Positions 8,014 to 16,648 of a stretch of DNA of 64,000 bases are shown piece by piece. How positions within the stretch are numbered: position 1 is the first letter of the stretch; the number at the start of each line of letters is the position of its first letter. The notes beneath the pieces are model-generated. The model was given only the letters and a program-made list of their open reading frames with translations, was not told the DNA's origin and made no database searches. The stretch lies in NCBI GenBank assembly GCA_964548365.1, contig CAZJRD010000007.1:23288-87287 (forward strand), in the 5' to 3' direction. The position numbers and the translations under genes were made by a program. This DNA comes from B46-G9 sp964548365 (GTDB lineage: Bacteria > Desulfobacterota > DSM-4660 > Desulfatiglandales > Desulfatiglandaceae).

Positions 8014-8409
8014 TTGGCTAGTCAGAAGAGAATCCTGGTGCCCCTGGGCCCACAGGGTAATGACCTGAAAGGCATTTACCATGCCCTTGCACTTGCTGAA
8101 AGGATGAAGGCCAAGATTCTCATCCTGCAGATTGAAGACCTGGAGGAGATCAACGGAAGTAGCCGGTTAAAAGAAAAAGTCCTCCTTGACCTGGTCAACA
8201 CCGCTTCACAGGAGGGCCTGACCGTTTCTCATCACATTGCTTACGGCGCATTGGGAAAGGAAGTCCTGGACTTCATAAGAAAGGAGTCCATAGAGCTGGT
8301 GGTCCTTGGAGAAGATGATCAAATGGCCCAAGCCCTCGTCCGGATCAGGACAAGGGTACCTATTCAGATCATCCAGGTGAAGGAAAAGAACAACGTGAAC
8401 TATCTCTGA
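8014..8409 (+). CDS. Universal stress protein-like (UspA family), single domain
   Basis: This 131-residue soluble protein has a UspA-like alpha/beta fold. The N-terminal strand KRILVPLGPQG is followed by a helix, then by ILILQIEDL, a central helix, IELVVLGEDDQ and a C-terminal IQIIQVKE strand. The GxxG-x9-GS ATP-binding motif of ATP-binding Usps is not seen, so it may not bind ATP. The start codon is TTG at 8014, chosen because AGGAGG sits eight bases upstream and no ATG fits. It is the first gene behind the sigma54 promoter, and the cytidylate-kinase-like fusion follows 18 bases later. Confidence 0.75.
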   Translation: MASQKRILVPLGPQGNDLKGIYHALALAERMKAKILILQIEDLEEINGSSRLKEKVLLDLVNTASQEGLTVSHHIAYGALGKEVLDFIRKESIELVVLGEDDQMAQALVRIRTRVPIQIIQVKEKNNVNYL

Positions 8410-8427
8410 AAGGGAGGTTAACGCAGT

Positions 8428-9948
8428 ATGTCTATCATTATGATTTCGAGTGCAGCTCACAGCACCGCTGAAGAGCTTGCCCAAAGCCTGGCAAAAAAAA
8501 CGGGTTGGCCTTCGCTGAGCAGGACCGAGCTGGTGGAAAAAGCACGAGAACATGGAATCAAATTGGGACGCCTCGAGACTTCCATCATCAAATCCCCTGT
8601 GGTACCTGAAAGATTGGCCAAGGAAAAAGACCTCTACCTGGCCTTTATTACGACGATCCTTTGCGAAAAGGGCAAAGGAGGCAATCTCATCTATCAAGGA
8701 AGGGCAGGTCATCTTCTCCTGCCCGCGGTCACGCATCGGCTCCGGGTGGGATTGATGACGCCCAGCGAAATGCGGATCGAGAATGCCATGAGGGAATTGA
8801 GGCTGCCGAGAGAAAAAGCCGAGGTCTACCTCAACCAATTGGACGAGGATTTTGACAAATGGGTACGTTATGTCCACGGTGTGGAGCGCCTGGACCCTGG
8901 CCAATATGATCTCTTTGTCAATCTCCATAATGTCAGCCTCCCGAATATATCTGCAACCCTATGCAGCATGGCCGAATTGCCGGACTTCCAGCCAACTCCT
9001 GCAAGCCTAAGGTTAATGGACAATATTGACCTGACCGCCAGGGCGAGAGTACTCCTCGCAACCCATGAGCTGACCCAAAATTTGGATCTGGGGATACGAG
9101 CCGTGGATCGCGTGGTTACGGTAACCTATATGCCCCGTCAAGAGGGAGGTGCGGAGGCAATCCTGGAAGTATTGAAGCAACTCAAAGGATGCAAAGAAGC
9201 CAGGTGCACCATGGCAGAGACCAACATCCTCTGGGTTCAGGAATCTTTCAGCCCTGACTCCGAGAATTTTGAGGAAATTGTCCAGCTGTCAAGGCGGTGG
9301 GGTGCAGCCGTAGAGCTCCTCCGGGTTGTTCCAGGTTCCCAGCACATTCAAGCCTTGTCTGGAGAACAACCCAAAGGGGAGAAAGTTCCTGATCGAAGAT
9401 CAGAACGAGATGCTTACAACGGCGGGGTGGAAGACGACGGGATGGAGTCTGAGGCGGAAGATAGCGGGCTTACCCAAACAACGGAAGCGCTGGTATCCAT
9501 GGGCCGTTCCGCCGGAGGTGAAACAATCTATGGATCAAAGGATGACATCATTGAAAAGATACGGGGTGAAACAAACTGTTCCCTGGTCGTCCTGGGAAAT
9601 CTATTTCTTCAGAAAGGTCATGAGGCCCGAATGCGCATGATGCGAGAGCTCTCACTGGCCATCCACGAAAGGCTGAAGGCGCCGGTCATCACGGCTGATG
9701 AAATGAAGGCACGGTTCCTTTTTGGCAAAAGACAGGCGATGAGGCTCTTGGTTTTTACTGCGATGGTCATTTGCGTCTATGCCCTCGTTTTTTCTTTTCA
9801 GGGCCCCATCATGAATTTCCTGGGTGGAGAACTTCACGACCAGTGGAGATGGCTGGCATCAATCGGCGTGGCCCTATTTGTTCCTCTTGTCGCCTATGGA
9901 TACAGTACGGTGACAGGGTTGCTTTTGAAATTGATCGGGATTGATTAG
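8428..9948 (+). CDS. Cytidylate-kinase-like / Usp-like / membrane fusion protein
   Basis: This 506-residue protein joins three parts. Residues 1-about 215 match the cytidylate-kinase-like proteins encoded at 1039 and 1945, with the same HLLLP segment and an LID-like DEDFDKWVRYVHG region. The phosphate loop is gone (ISSAAHSTAEE), so kinase activity is unlikely. Residues of about 215-275 resemble the BON-like tail. Residues of about 275-420 form a Usp-like alpha/beta region ending in CSLVVLGNLFLQKG. Two membrane segments follow at about 438-460 and 475-500, so the domains are anchored at the inner membrane, presumably facing the cytoplasm. GGGAGG precedes the ATG. A membrane-tethered nucleotide sensor is my inference; no described protein with this layout is known to me. 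Confidence 0.72.
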   Translation: MSIIMISSAAHSTAEELAQSLAKKTGWPSLSRTELVEKAREHGIKLGRLETSIIKSPVVPERLAKEKDLYLAFITTILCEKGKGGNLIYQGRAGHLLLPAVTHRLRVGLMTPSEMRIENAMRELRLPREKAEVYLNQLDEDFDKWVRYVHGVERLDPGQYDLFVNLHNVSLPNISATLCSMAELPDFQPTPASLRLMDNIDLTARARVLLATHELTQNLDLGIRAVDRVVTVTYMPRQEGGAEAILEVLKQLKGCKEARCTMAETNILWVQESFSPDSENFEEIVQLSRRWGAAVELLRVVPGSQHIQALSGEQPKGEKVPDRRSERDAYNGGVEDDGMESEAEDSGLTQTTEALVSMGRSAGGETIYGSKDDIIEKIRGETNCSLVVLGNLFLQKGHEARMRMMRELSLAIHERLKAPVITADEMKARFLFGKRQAMRLLVFTAMVICVYALVFSFQGPIMNFLGGELHDQWRWLASIGVALFVPLVAYGYSTVTGLLLKLIGID

Positions 9949-10019
9949 ACGCGGGACGATTTTCCATGGAATGAGTCAGAAAGGCACAGGGCATCTGACT
10001 AAAACGAAGGAGGTCGAAA

Positions 10020-11138
10020 ATGCATCATCTGGTCGTCCACTTTCTGGACATCAATCTGGCTACCGGCTTGCAGGTTGTTTTATTAGGATTCATTGGCGGC
10101 GTGTTGAGCGGGTTCATCGGGAGCGGCGGGGCCTTTTTCATGACACCGGGGATGATGAATCTCGGAGTGGAGGGTGTGGTGGCCGTCGCCAGCAACATCA
10201 CCCACAAGTTCGGCAAGGCCATGGTGGGATCCAGAAAGCATGGCGAGGCAGGAAATGTGGACAAAAAGCTGGCCCTCTTTGTCCTGGGGACGGCAATCAT
10301 CGGCATCCAACTCGCGGTCCTCATAGCCAGCAAACTCTTCCGTGGAGGAACAGGCCACGGTGCGGCAAAAGGGGCGGGTGCGAATCTCTATATCAGCATC
10401 GTCTTTGCCACCATCCTCTTGGGAGTTGCCCTGTCCATGCTCAGTGACTTGATAAAAAGTTCCCGTCAGGCCAGGGGAGGCGAAGGTCCTTCCACAAAAA
10501 TAGCCGATTTTCTGGCCAGGTTAAACCTTCCCCCGATAATTCATTTCAAGGTGGCGGACACAAAGGTCAGCCTGTGGGTTATTCTCATCGTCGGCATTGC
10601 CACCGGATACCTGGCAGGAACCATCGGCGTCGGGGGGTTCATTGGTGTACCCGCCATGATTTATGTCTTCGGTGTGCCCACTGCTGTGGCAGCAGGAACA
10701 GAACTCTACCTGGCAATGTTCATGGGCGCATACGGAGCATTAAGTTATGCCTACCAGGGATTCGTGGATATCCGATTGACCCTGCTTCTCTATCTGGGTT
10801 CACTCGTTGGAATCTACCTCGGGGTTTATGGCGTCAAAGTGGTCAATGAAAAGATCATTCGCCTGGTGACCTGTCTCATTATCCTGCTGTGCGTCTTCAG
10901 CCGTATTATCGCCATTCCCATCTACCTGCGCCAGTTGGGCTACCTCAATCTTGATCCTCGATGGGACCTTTATTTCAACCTGGTGAGCAAATTCTTCCTG
11001 TTTGCCAGCGGCATTTCAGGCTGCCTGGTCATTCTGTTTTTTGTGATCCGTGCGTATAGGCAAAGGAGGCAAATTCAAAAAACCCTACACGTTGCAAGTG
11101 GTTCCACCGAAACAAGCGCAGAAGCAAGTATTGCTTGA
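10020..11138 (+). CDS. TSUP (TauE/SafE) family permease
   Basis: This 372-residue integral membrane protein has about eight to nine membrane segments in two halves, each with the family's glycine-rich motif (GGVLSGFIGSGGAFFMTP near residue 27 and AGTIGVGGFIGVPAMIYV near residue 200). Members export or import sulfite, sulfonates or other small organic anions. It is longer than a minimal TSUP (about 260 residues) because of a cytoplasmic loop of about 60 residues between the halves and a charged C-terminal tail. AAGGAGG precedes the ATG. It follows the Usp fusion gene by 71 bases and precedes a lone receiver by 55. The substrate is not determined; sulfite is plausible in a sulfur-metabolising anaerobe. 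Confidence 0.88.
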   Translation: MHHLVVHFLDINLATGLQVVLLGFIGGVLSGFIGSGGAFFMTPGMMNLGVEGVVAVASNITHKFGKAMVGSRKHGEAGNVDKKLALFVLGTAIIGIQLAVLIASKLFRGGTGHGAAKGAGANLYISIVFATILLGVALSMLSDLIKSSRQARGGEGPSTKIADFLARLNLPPIIHFKVADTKVSLWVILIVGIATGYLAGTIGVGGFIGVPAMIYVFGVPTAVAAGTELYLAMFMGAYGALSYAYQGFVDIRLTLLLYLGSLVGIYLGVYGVKVVNEKIIRLVTCLIILLCVFSRIIAIPIYLRQLGYLNLDPRWDLYFNLVSKFFLFASGISGCLVILFFVIRAYRQRRQIQKTLHVASGSTETSAEASIA

Positions 11139-11193
11139 AGCGTGTCTGGAAACGGCCGAACGATTTGCAACTTGTTCCTGAGGAGGAGAAGAT

Positions 11194-11586
11194 ATGGGAA
11201 ATGCACTCGATATTCTGGTCTTGGATGATGAACCCATCGTCGGCGAACGCCTGAAACCGGCCCTTGAAAAAGAGGGACATCACGTGGAGATCTTTGTCGA
11301 TCCCAATGAGGCCTTGGAACGAATATCGGAGAAAACATTCGATATTGTGGTCACTGATATTCGTATGGATGAAATGGACGGCATCCAGGTTCTTGAAAAA
11401 GTATCGGCTGGTTCCAGCCGGACAAAGGTAATCATGATTACCGGCTACGCCACACTTGAGGTTGCACGTGAATCCCTGACCAAGGGGGCATTTGACTTCA
11501 TTGCCAAGCCCTTCAAACTGAGAGAAATGAGGGCGGCCATCAACAAAGCGGCAGAAGCCCTCATGAATGAGGACGATGCATCGTAG
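11194..11586 (+). CDS. Single-domain response regulator (receiver only)
   Basis: This 130-residue receiver has no output domain: acidic pair Asp11/Asp12, phospho-acceptor Asp55 in VVTDIRMDE, MITGYA near residue 83, and AKPF lysine near 105. It is highly similar to the receiver at 471 and less so to that at 19236. GAGGAG precedes the ATG. It is followed after 38 bases by a two-domain Usp-like gene, the same order as the receiver-Usp pair at 19236-20560, so the two pairs look like duplicated cassettes. The kinase at 13407, three genes downstream, is its most likely partner. Confidence 0.92.
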   Translation: MGNALDILVLDDEPIVGERLKPALEKEGHHVEIFVDPNEALERISEKTFDIVVTDIRMDEMDGIQVLEKVSAGSSRTKVIMITGYATLEVARESLTKGAFDFIAKPFKLREMRAAINKAAEALMNEDDAS

Positions 11587-11624
11587 TAATAAAGCGGCGG
11601 CCCTTACGAGAGAGGAGTATGCAT

Positions 11625-12461
11625 ATGATTAGGGCACTGATCTTTGTCGACAATAGACTCGCATCCCGGATTGCCCTCAGGTATGCCTGTCGATTGGCAA
11701 AGCAAACCGGCATGGACCTCCAAACCATCCATATTGAAGACACGGAACACGGAGACACGCCGCCCGGAACCGGATGGGTAAAAAGTACCTGGGAAAAGGG
11801 GTTATTGGTATCCGCGGGAGCGGAGATATCTCAACTCATAAACGAACTAAAGCCCACGTGTCCCACTCTTCGAAAACCCAAGATGTGCGTCGGCGCCCGT
11901 GAAACAGAAATACTCCGCGAACTCGAGCACACTCCTTATGATCTCTTTATTGAAGGAGGTCTTTTCTCCTTCAATAAATCAGGTTTCTTGGGAAGATTCG
12001 GAACCAAGCTTTATAGGGAGATCTCATGCCCGATCCTCGTAGTCAAGAACGTGGGGGATATCAAGAAGGCTGTCATCTTGATAGAAGACACCACAGACCT
12101 TTGGTCTCTTATCCCAAGATTTTTTAGAACCCTGGAGGGAGCAGACCTGGAGTTAGACATTCTCCACGTCAAACTTCAAAAACCCGGCCGCCTGAGCTTC
12201 AAGGAGGGCGCCGAAGCCATGAAGACTTCATCTGTCGAAGACGTTGATAAAATTATTATCTCAGCCAAACAGATGCTTGGGGAGACGGGGTGGTCTCCTC
12301 AAAAAACAAGAGTGATCCGCGATGCACCGGCTGGAATTGTCGACTCACTGCAGGAGTATGGCCTGGTAGTATCCTGTCTTTCCAGGCAAACTGCCAGAAA
12401 AAGTTCCATGCTGGAATTGCTCAGTCATGTGCCGTCAGCCGTTCTTGTATGCTGGCAGTAA
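11625..12461 (+). CDS. Tandem Usp-like protein
   Basis: This 278-residue soluble protein has two Usp-like alpha/beta halves (about 1-140 and 145-278). The first half carries an insert with PPGTGWVKSTWEKGLL, shared almost exactly with the paralogue at 19715, and ends in CPILVVKN. The second half ends in VPSAVLVCWQ. A classic Usp ATP-binding GxxG motif is not evident. The ATG at 11625 is chosen over the one at 11619 because AGGAG is seven bases upstream of it. It is probably co-transcribed with the receiver before it and the Usp after it. The biochemical role is unknown. Confidence 0.75.
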   Translation: MIRALIFVDNRLASRIALRYACRLAKQTGMDLQTIHIEDTEHGDTPPGTGWVKSTWEKGLLVSAGAEISQLINELKPTCPTLRKPKMCVGARETEILRELEHTPYDLFIEGGLFSFNKSGFLGRFGTKLYREISCPILVVKNVGDIKKAVILIEDTTDLWSLIPRFFRTLEGADLELDILHVKLQKPGRLSFKEGAEAMKTSSVEDVDKIIISAKQMLGETGWSPQKTRVIRDAPAGIVDSLQEYGLVVSCLSRQTARKSSMLELLSHVPSAVLVCWQ

Positions 12462-12488
12462 GTTTGAACGAAATCATGGGAGGAAAAC

Positions 12489-13379
12489 ATGCGAATTCTC
12501 GTTGCTGTGGACCGGAATCCTTATAGTGCCAATTCGGTCGAGGTGGTGGCCAAACTGGCAGCGAACACATGGGCGAATGTGACCATACTGGGCGTCCTGT
12601 CAAAAGGGCATTCTCAGAGCTCTTCTCCTGTTTCTTCTCAGGAGTGGAATATGGAACACCCTCTTCCCAAGGCCCTGCAAGACTATCAGAAGACTTTTCT
12701 CAGTCATTTCAAGGAGGAGGAATGTCCCTATACTCAGCGTGATTTTGGTTATGAGCTGGTTGAGAGGAGAAAGGGTGTCTGGGAAGAACTGTATGTGGCC
12801 AAGAGCGCAAGGAAAAACCTGAGGGCCCGGATACGGATGGGGAATCCTGCCAAAGAGATTCTGGCCGAAGCCCAGGAAGAAGAAATGGATCTCATCGTGA
12901 TAGGATGCGATCATTCCAGTGGCTGTGAATGGGAAGGGCTGGGTGGAATCCCCCAAAAGGTCGTCAATGATGCCACCTGTTCGGTCCTTGTGGCCAAGGA
13001 AGAAAAAACGGTAAACAGAATAGTCTGCTGCCTGGACCATGACCTGGTGAGCCAGCAATCCCTGGAGATGATCAATCAATTGGTCACGCTTCATAACGCA
13101 AAACTCGAAATCGTCGGATTGACTGAAGGAGACGAACTCAAGATCGAAGTAGAAAGAAAGATGGATGCTATCCTGCAGTATTATACGACGAGGGGGCTTG
13201 AGCCGTTGATCGAGATTGTCGAGCTGTCATCACTGGACGCATTCATCTCCCAGGAGGCCAAATGGGGCCTCATGGCCCTCTGGATGGGGAAAAAATCCAT
13301 CCTTGAAAAGGTATTTCCGAGGAGAAAAGTGAGTAAATTGATACAGGGGAGTGAATCTTCTGTCCTTATCTTGAGGTAG
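12489..13379 (+). CDS. Tandem universal stress protein
   Basis: This 296-residue protein has two Usp domains. The first (about 1-172) has the N-terminal MRILVAVDRNPYS strand with the expected Asp, then GNPAKEILAEAQEEEMDLIVIGC and a second Gly-rich segment, which is close to the UspA consensus. The second domain (about 175-296) is more degenerate and ends SSVLILR. GGGAGG precedes the ATG. Gaps of 27 bases on both sides suggest one transcript with the Usp before it and the kinase after it. It probably works as a nucleotide-responsive adaptor in the signalling array; this is inferred from family behaviour, not seen. Confidence 0.85.
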   Translation: MRILVAVDRNPYSANSVEVVAKLAANTWANVTILGVLSKGHSQSSSPVSSQEWNMEHPLPKALQDYQKTFLSHFKEEECPYTQRDFGYELVERRKGVWEELYVAKSARKNLRARIRMGNPAKEILAEAQEEEMDLIVIGCDHSSGCEWEGLGGIPQKVVNDATCSVLVAKEEKTVNRIVCCLDHDLVSQQSLEMINQLVTLHNAKLEIVGLTEGDELKIEVERKMDAILQYYTTRGLEPLIEIVELSSLDAFISQEAKWGLMALWMGKKSILEKVFPRRKVSKLIQGSESSVLILR

Positions 13380-13406
13380 CTTTAACTTAACAGGATTTAG
13401 TAAAAT

Positions 13407-14840
13407 ATGGCTAGGCTAAAAAGACGAATGAATTTACAATACAAGCTCAATTTTTTTATCTATCTTGGTATATTCATATTGTTTCTCAATTTCCCCGTGC
13501 TCTACCTCGGCGTGACGAACGTGAACGAGGGTGTTAGACACCTTGAACTGACCGAGGATCTTTACAATACGATCCTCGAGATGCGGCGGTATGAAAAGAA
13601 TTTCCTGCTGTACCATAACGAGGAAGGCCTCGAATCCACCAGGTATTACCTTGACCTCGCGACAAAATCTTTTTCCACCAAATTGATTTTCTTAGGAAAA
13701 TCCTCCGCCCGAATTGAATGCGTCCAGTTGGAAAAAGGACTCAAAGAATATGCGGCGCTCATTAATATGCTGAATGCTGCGCAGTCCAGCGATACTCCTG
13801 GCAAGGCTACACAGGAAAAAATCAGGTCCGTGGGAAAGCAACTGGTGGATGCGGCGGAAATACTGCTGAAGGCTGAAAGAAGAAACATTGCAAATGAGGC
13901 AAAAAACGCTTTGAGATGGCCCCTTGTTTTCATGGGGGCCATGTTTTTTCTGTTTATAACAGGAGCAAGACTGATTATAAAAAAAGTTGTCAGACCCCTT
14001 GCCAAGATAGAAAGGGCCACGGAAAAGGTCGCTCTGGGAGATTTCAGCCCCATTTCTCACATGGGCAGCGATGAGAGCCAGGTAGACCATCTGATTATCG
14101 CTTTTAATCGGATGGCCAAAGAACTGGAGGCCAGGGAGGAACAGATCATCCACTCCCGAAAAGTCGCCTCCGTGGGGACCCTTGTTTCCGGAGTTGCTCA
14201 TGAATTGAACAACCCCATCAACAATATCGTTTTGACCGTGGACTCACTCGTCGGCAAGAGAAAAATTTCAGAGAAAAGGCGTTCTGTTCTGTTGGAGGAC
14301 ATCCTGACCCAGGCACTGCGGGCCAGTGAGATTGTCAAAAATCTCCTGGAGTTCTCCCGGGCGGAAACATCCAGCTATGACGAATTGAATTTGGTGAGGA
14401 TTTTGAGAGAGACGATCCAGATCACCAGTAATCACATGACCTTGTCCAAGGTGCAACTGCATGATGAGATTGCCGATGACTTGCCCAAGATCAACGGAAA
14501 CCACCAGGGACTGCAGCAGGTTTTTCTCAACCTGATCACGAACGCCGTCCAAGCAATGCCAGGCGGTGGCGATCTGACGGTTCACACCAGTCTCGAAAAG
14601 GATAACAAGATAAAGGTAGAGGTTCGGGATACCGGCACGGGTATCTCCGAGGAAGATCTGCCCCGTATTTTTGATCCCTTCTTCACTACGAAAGACGTGG
14701 GCAAGGGGACCGGCCTAGGTCTATCGGTCAGTTATGGAATTATCAAGAAACATGGCGGCCGGATCACCGTGAAAAGCAAGCCCGGAAAAGGAACAACCTT
14801 TGACGTTATTCTGCCTATCTCCAGGGGAACAACCAATTGA
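13407..14840 (+). CDS. Sensor histidine kinase with HAMP domain (paralogue)
   Basis: This 477-residue membrane kinase is clearly paralogous to the one at 4978. TM1 is at about residues 15-36, followed by a helical periplasmic sensor with a shared MRRYEKNFLLYH motif, TM2 at about 170-192, a HAMP linker, and a HisKA domain with His265 in GVAHELNNP. The HATPase domain has DTGTGIS, FDPFFTT and GTGLGLSVS boxes. The shared RRYEKNF motif in the sensor region suggests related signals for both kinases. No DNA-binding regulator is adjacent; the nearest partners are the lone receivers at 11194 and 19236. A recognisable ribosome-binding site is weak. Confidence 0.92.
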   Translation: MARLKRRMNLQYKLNFFIYLGIFILFLNFPVLYLGVTNVNEGVRHLELTEDLYNTILEMRRYEKNFLLYHNEEGLESTRYYLDLATKSFSTKLIFLGKSSARIECVQLEKGLKEYAALINMLNAAQSSDTPGKATQEKIRSVGKQLVDAAEILLKAERRNIANEAKNALRWPLVFMGAMFFLFITGARLIIKKVVRPLAKIERATEKVALGDFSPISHMGSDESQVDHLIIAFNRMAKELEAREEQIIHSRKVASVGTLVSGVAHELNNPINNIVLTVDSLVGKRKISEKRRSVLLEDILTQALRASEIVKNLLEFSRAETSSYDELNLVRILRETIQITSNHMTLSKVQLHDEIADDLPKINGNHQGLQQVFLNLITNAVQAMPGGGDLTVHTSLEKDNKIKVEVRDTGTGISEEDLPRIFDPFFTTKDVGKGTGLGLSVSYGIIKKHGGRITVKSKPGKGTTFDVILPISRGTTN

Positions 14841-14950
14841 CAAATTACAGAAAAAAGTGGCACCCGCCCACAAAGATCTTTCTCTCTTTCACGACCTTTA
14901 TTTCCACTATTCCTGTTACAGGCTTTCGAACTTGAATGGAAGGAGTTGAC

Positions 14951-15880
14951 ATGTCCTGGTTCATCTATCTACCCATTGCGCATCACAGTGTTCTTTTACC
15001 TGTCATTGTTGGTCTGGGGTTTCTCGTTGGATTGCTTTCGGGCCTGTTTGGCGTAGGGGGCGGCTTCCTCATGACGCCCTTACTTATTATGATCGGGATC
15101 CCCCCCACCGTTGCCGCAGCATCTGATTCCAACCAGATTGTGGCCGCCTCTGCATCAGGAACGTATGCCCATTACCGATTGGGCAATGTCGATTTTAAAA
15201 TGGGCCTTCTCTTGCTGGTAGGCGGTGTTATCGGGGGCACGGCAGGGGTTCAGATCATTAAGCTCCTGCGCCAGTTGGGAAATGCAGATTTTCTGATTCA
15301 AGTTACTTACGTCATTATGCTCGGCGGCGTGGGCAGTTACATGTTCATGGAAAGTCTGCAGGGCCTCCGCTTAACAAAGGCAAAGGTTGCCACTCCGACC
15401 AGCAAGAAGGAATCCGCTTATGCGAGGCTGATACGTCGCCTTCCTTTCAAGACCAATTTCGTCAAATCAGGGATCGTTATCTCCCCGATCGTCCCTCTTA
15501 TTCTGGGAGGATTTGTGGGAATACTGGCCGCCATCATGGGCGTGGGGGGAGGCTTCATTATGGTGCCTGTCATGGTCTATTTGCTGAGGATGCCCATGCA
15601 CGTGGTTGTGGGTACCAGCCTGTTCCAGATCCTTTTCACTTGCGTCAATGTCACCATCATGCAGTCCTATTCCAATCACACTGTGGATTTTGTTCTGGCC
15701 CTTCTCCTGCTGATCGGTTCGGCGATCGGTGCCCAGGTAGGGACCAAACTGGGGAGGCGGCTGAAAGGGGACCAGTTGAAGATCCTCCTGGCGTCTCTGG
15801 TTCTGATTGTTATGGTCAAGATGCTCATCGGCCTTTTGCTGGAGCCCCATATTCTGTTATCATACTATGGAGGTGATTAG
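14951..15880 (+). CDS. TSUP (TauE/SafE) family permease
   Basis: This 309-residue membrane protein has about eight membrane segments and two Gly-rich family motifs (LLSGLFGVGGGFLMTPLL and GILAAIMGVGGGFIMVPVM). It is closer to the standard TSUP than the one at 10020. The ATG at 14951 is chosen over the upstream ATG at 14936 because AAGGAG is correctly spaced for it. The next gene starts three bases after the stop and encodes a TIGR02186 protein, a pairing seen in other genomes where TSUP is a predicted sulfite/sulfonate or metal-related exporter. The 110-base gap before it shows no clear promoter. Confidence 0.9.
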   Translation: MSWFIYLPIAHHSVLLPVIVGLGFLVGLLSGLFGVGGGFLMTPLLIMIGIPPTVAAASDSNQIVAASASGTYAHYRLGNVDFKMGLLLLVGGVIGGTAGVQIIKLLRQLGNADFLIQVTYVIMLGGVGSYMFMESLQGLRLTKAKVATPTSKKESAYARLIRRLPFKTNFVKSGIVISPIVPLILGGFVGILAAIMGVGGGFIMVPVMVYLLRMPMHVVVGTSLFQILFTCVNVTIMQSYSNHTVDFVLALLLLIGSAIGAQVGTKLGRRLKGDQLKILLASLVLIVMVKMLIGLLLEPHILLSYYGGD

Positions 15881-15883
15881 AAA

Positions 15884-16648
15884 ATGCATCCAACAAAACC
15901 CTTCCTTGCCCTGCTGGGCATCGGCATGATTTTTCTTGGCATCAGTCCCGCCTCGTCAGCACAGGCGACTGTACTCAAAATAAGTCCTCCACACCTGGAT
16001 ATCACCACTTTTTTTTCCGGGCAAAAGATGTCCTTGACGGGTTCGATCGCCTCGGACCAGGACATGGTCATTGAAATCAAGGGGCCGGAGCAACAAAGCA
16101 CGTTCAACATGAAGGGCCGGGTCGGGCCATTTTGGATGAATCGGGGAAAGCTTGAATTGGAGAAGGCTCCTTTCCTCTATTTCCTGCTTCTGCCCGAGGG
16201 AAAGGAATGGCCCGCCACCTTATCCTCTTTCGGCGTTGGAATCGAACAGTTGGAGAAGAAACTGATCATCAGGCCTGAAAGCGTCAGCCTTGATGTTGTC
16301 TTCCCGAGATTTGTTCAACTCAAGCGATCTGAGCATCTTTACGGAGAACTGGAGAGTGCCATACGATATTTCCCCTCAAAAGAAGGAATGAAGCGTTTTG
16401 AGACAGAGTTCTTTTTCCCTTCCTCCACCGTTCCCGGGGAATACCGGATCCAGTCCAGAGTTATTCATGATGGCAAGGTGGAAGAGACCGCGCTCCAAAG
16501 CTTTAAGGTGGAGGAAGCGGGTTTCATTAAGACCGTCCGCGAACTTGCTTATGAAAGAGGCCTTCTTTACGGTATAATGTGTGTCCTCATTGCGCTTTTT
16601 GTGGGAACTGTTATCGGGCTGGTTTTTAGGGGTGGAGGGGCCCATTGA
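15884..16648 (+). CDS. TIGR02186 family protein (signal peptide plus C-terminal membrane anchor)
   Basis: This 254-residue protein has an N-terminal signal peptide (about 1-27, ending SSAQA), a beta-rich periplasmic domain, and one C-terminal membrane segment (about 228-248) with a few cytoplasmic residues. The pattern and sequence fit the TIGR02186 / PF09608 putative transmembrane family, whose function is not established. Features seen are the early S(V/P)xxxDITTFFSGQK strand, the GPFWMN motif, a helix region with ERGLLYG, and the end anchor. It is tightly coupled to the TSUP gene upstream and overlaps the next gene at TGATG. A periplasmic accessory to the TSUP permease is the natural inference. 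Confidence 0.82.
   Translation: MHPTKPFLALLGIGMIFLGISPASSAQATVLKISPPHLDITTFFSGQKMSLTGSIASDQDMVIEIKGPEQQSTFNMKGRVGPFWMNRGKLELEKAPFLYFLLLPEGKEWPATLSSFGVGIEQLEKKLIIRPESVSLDVVFPRFVQLKRSEHLYGELESAIRYFPSKEGMKRFETEFFFPSSTVPGEYRIQSRVIHDGKVEETALQSFKVEEAGFIKTVRELAYERGLLYGIMCVLIALFVGTVIGLVFRGGGAH

Noticed and set aside
14858..14875. TGGCAC block that could be a second sigma54 promoter before the TSUP gene at 14951
   Set aside because: The bases 5 further on read CACAA rather than TTGC, so the -12 element is missing.
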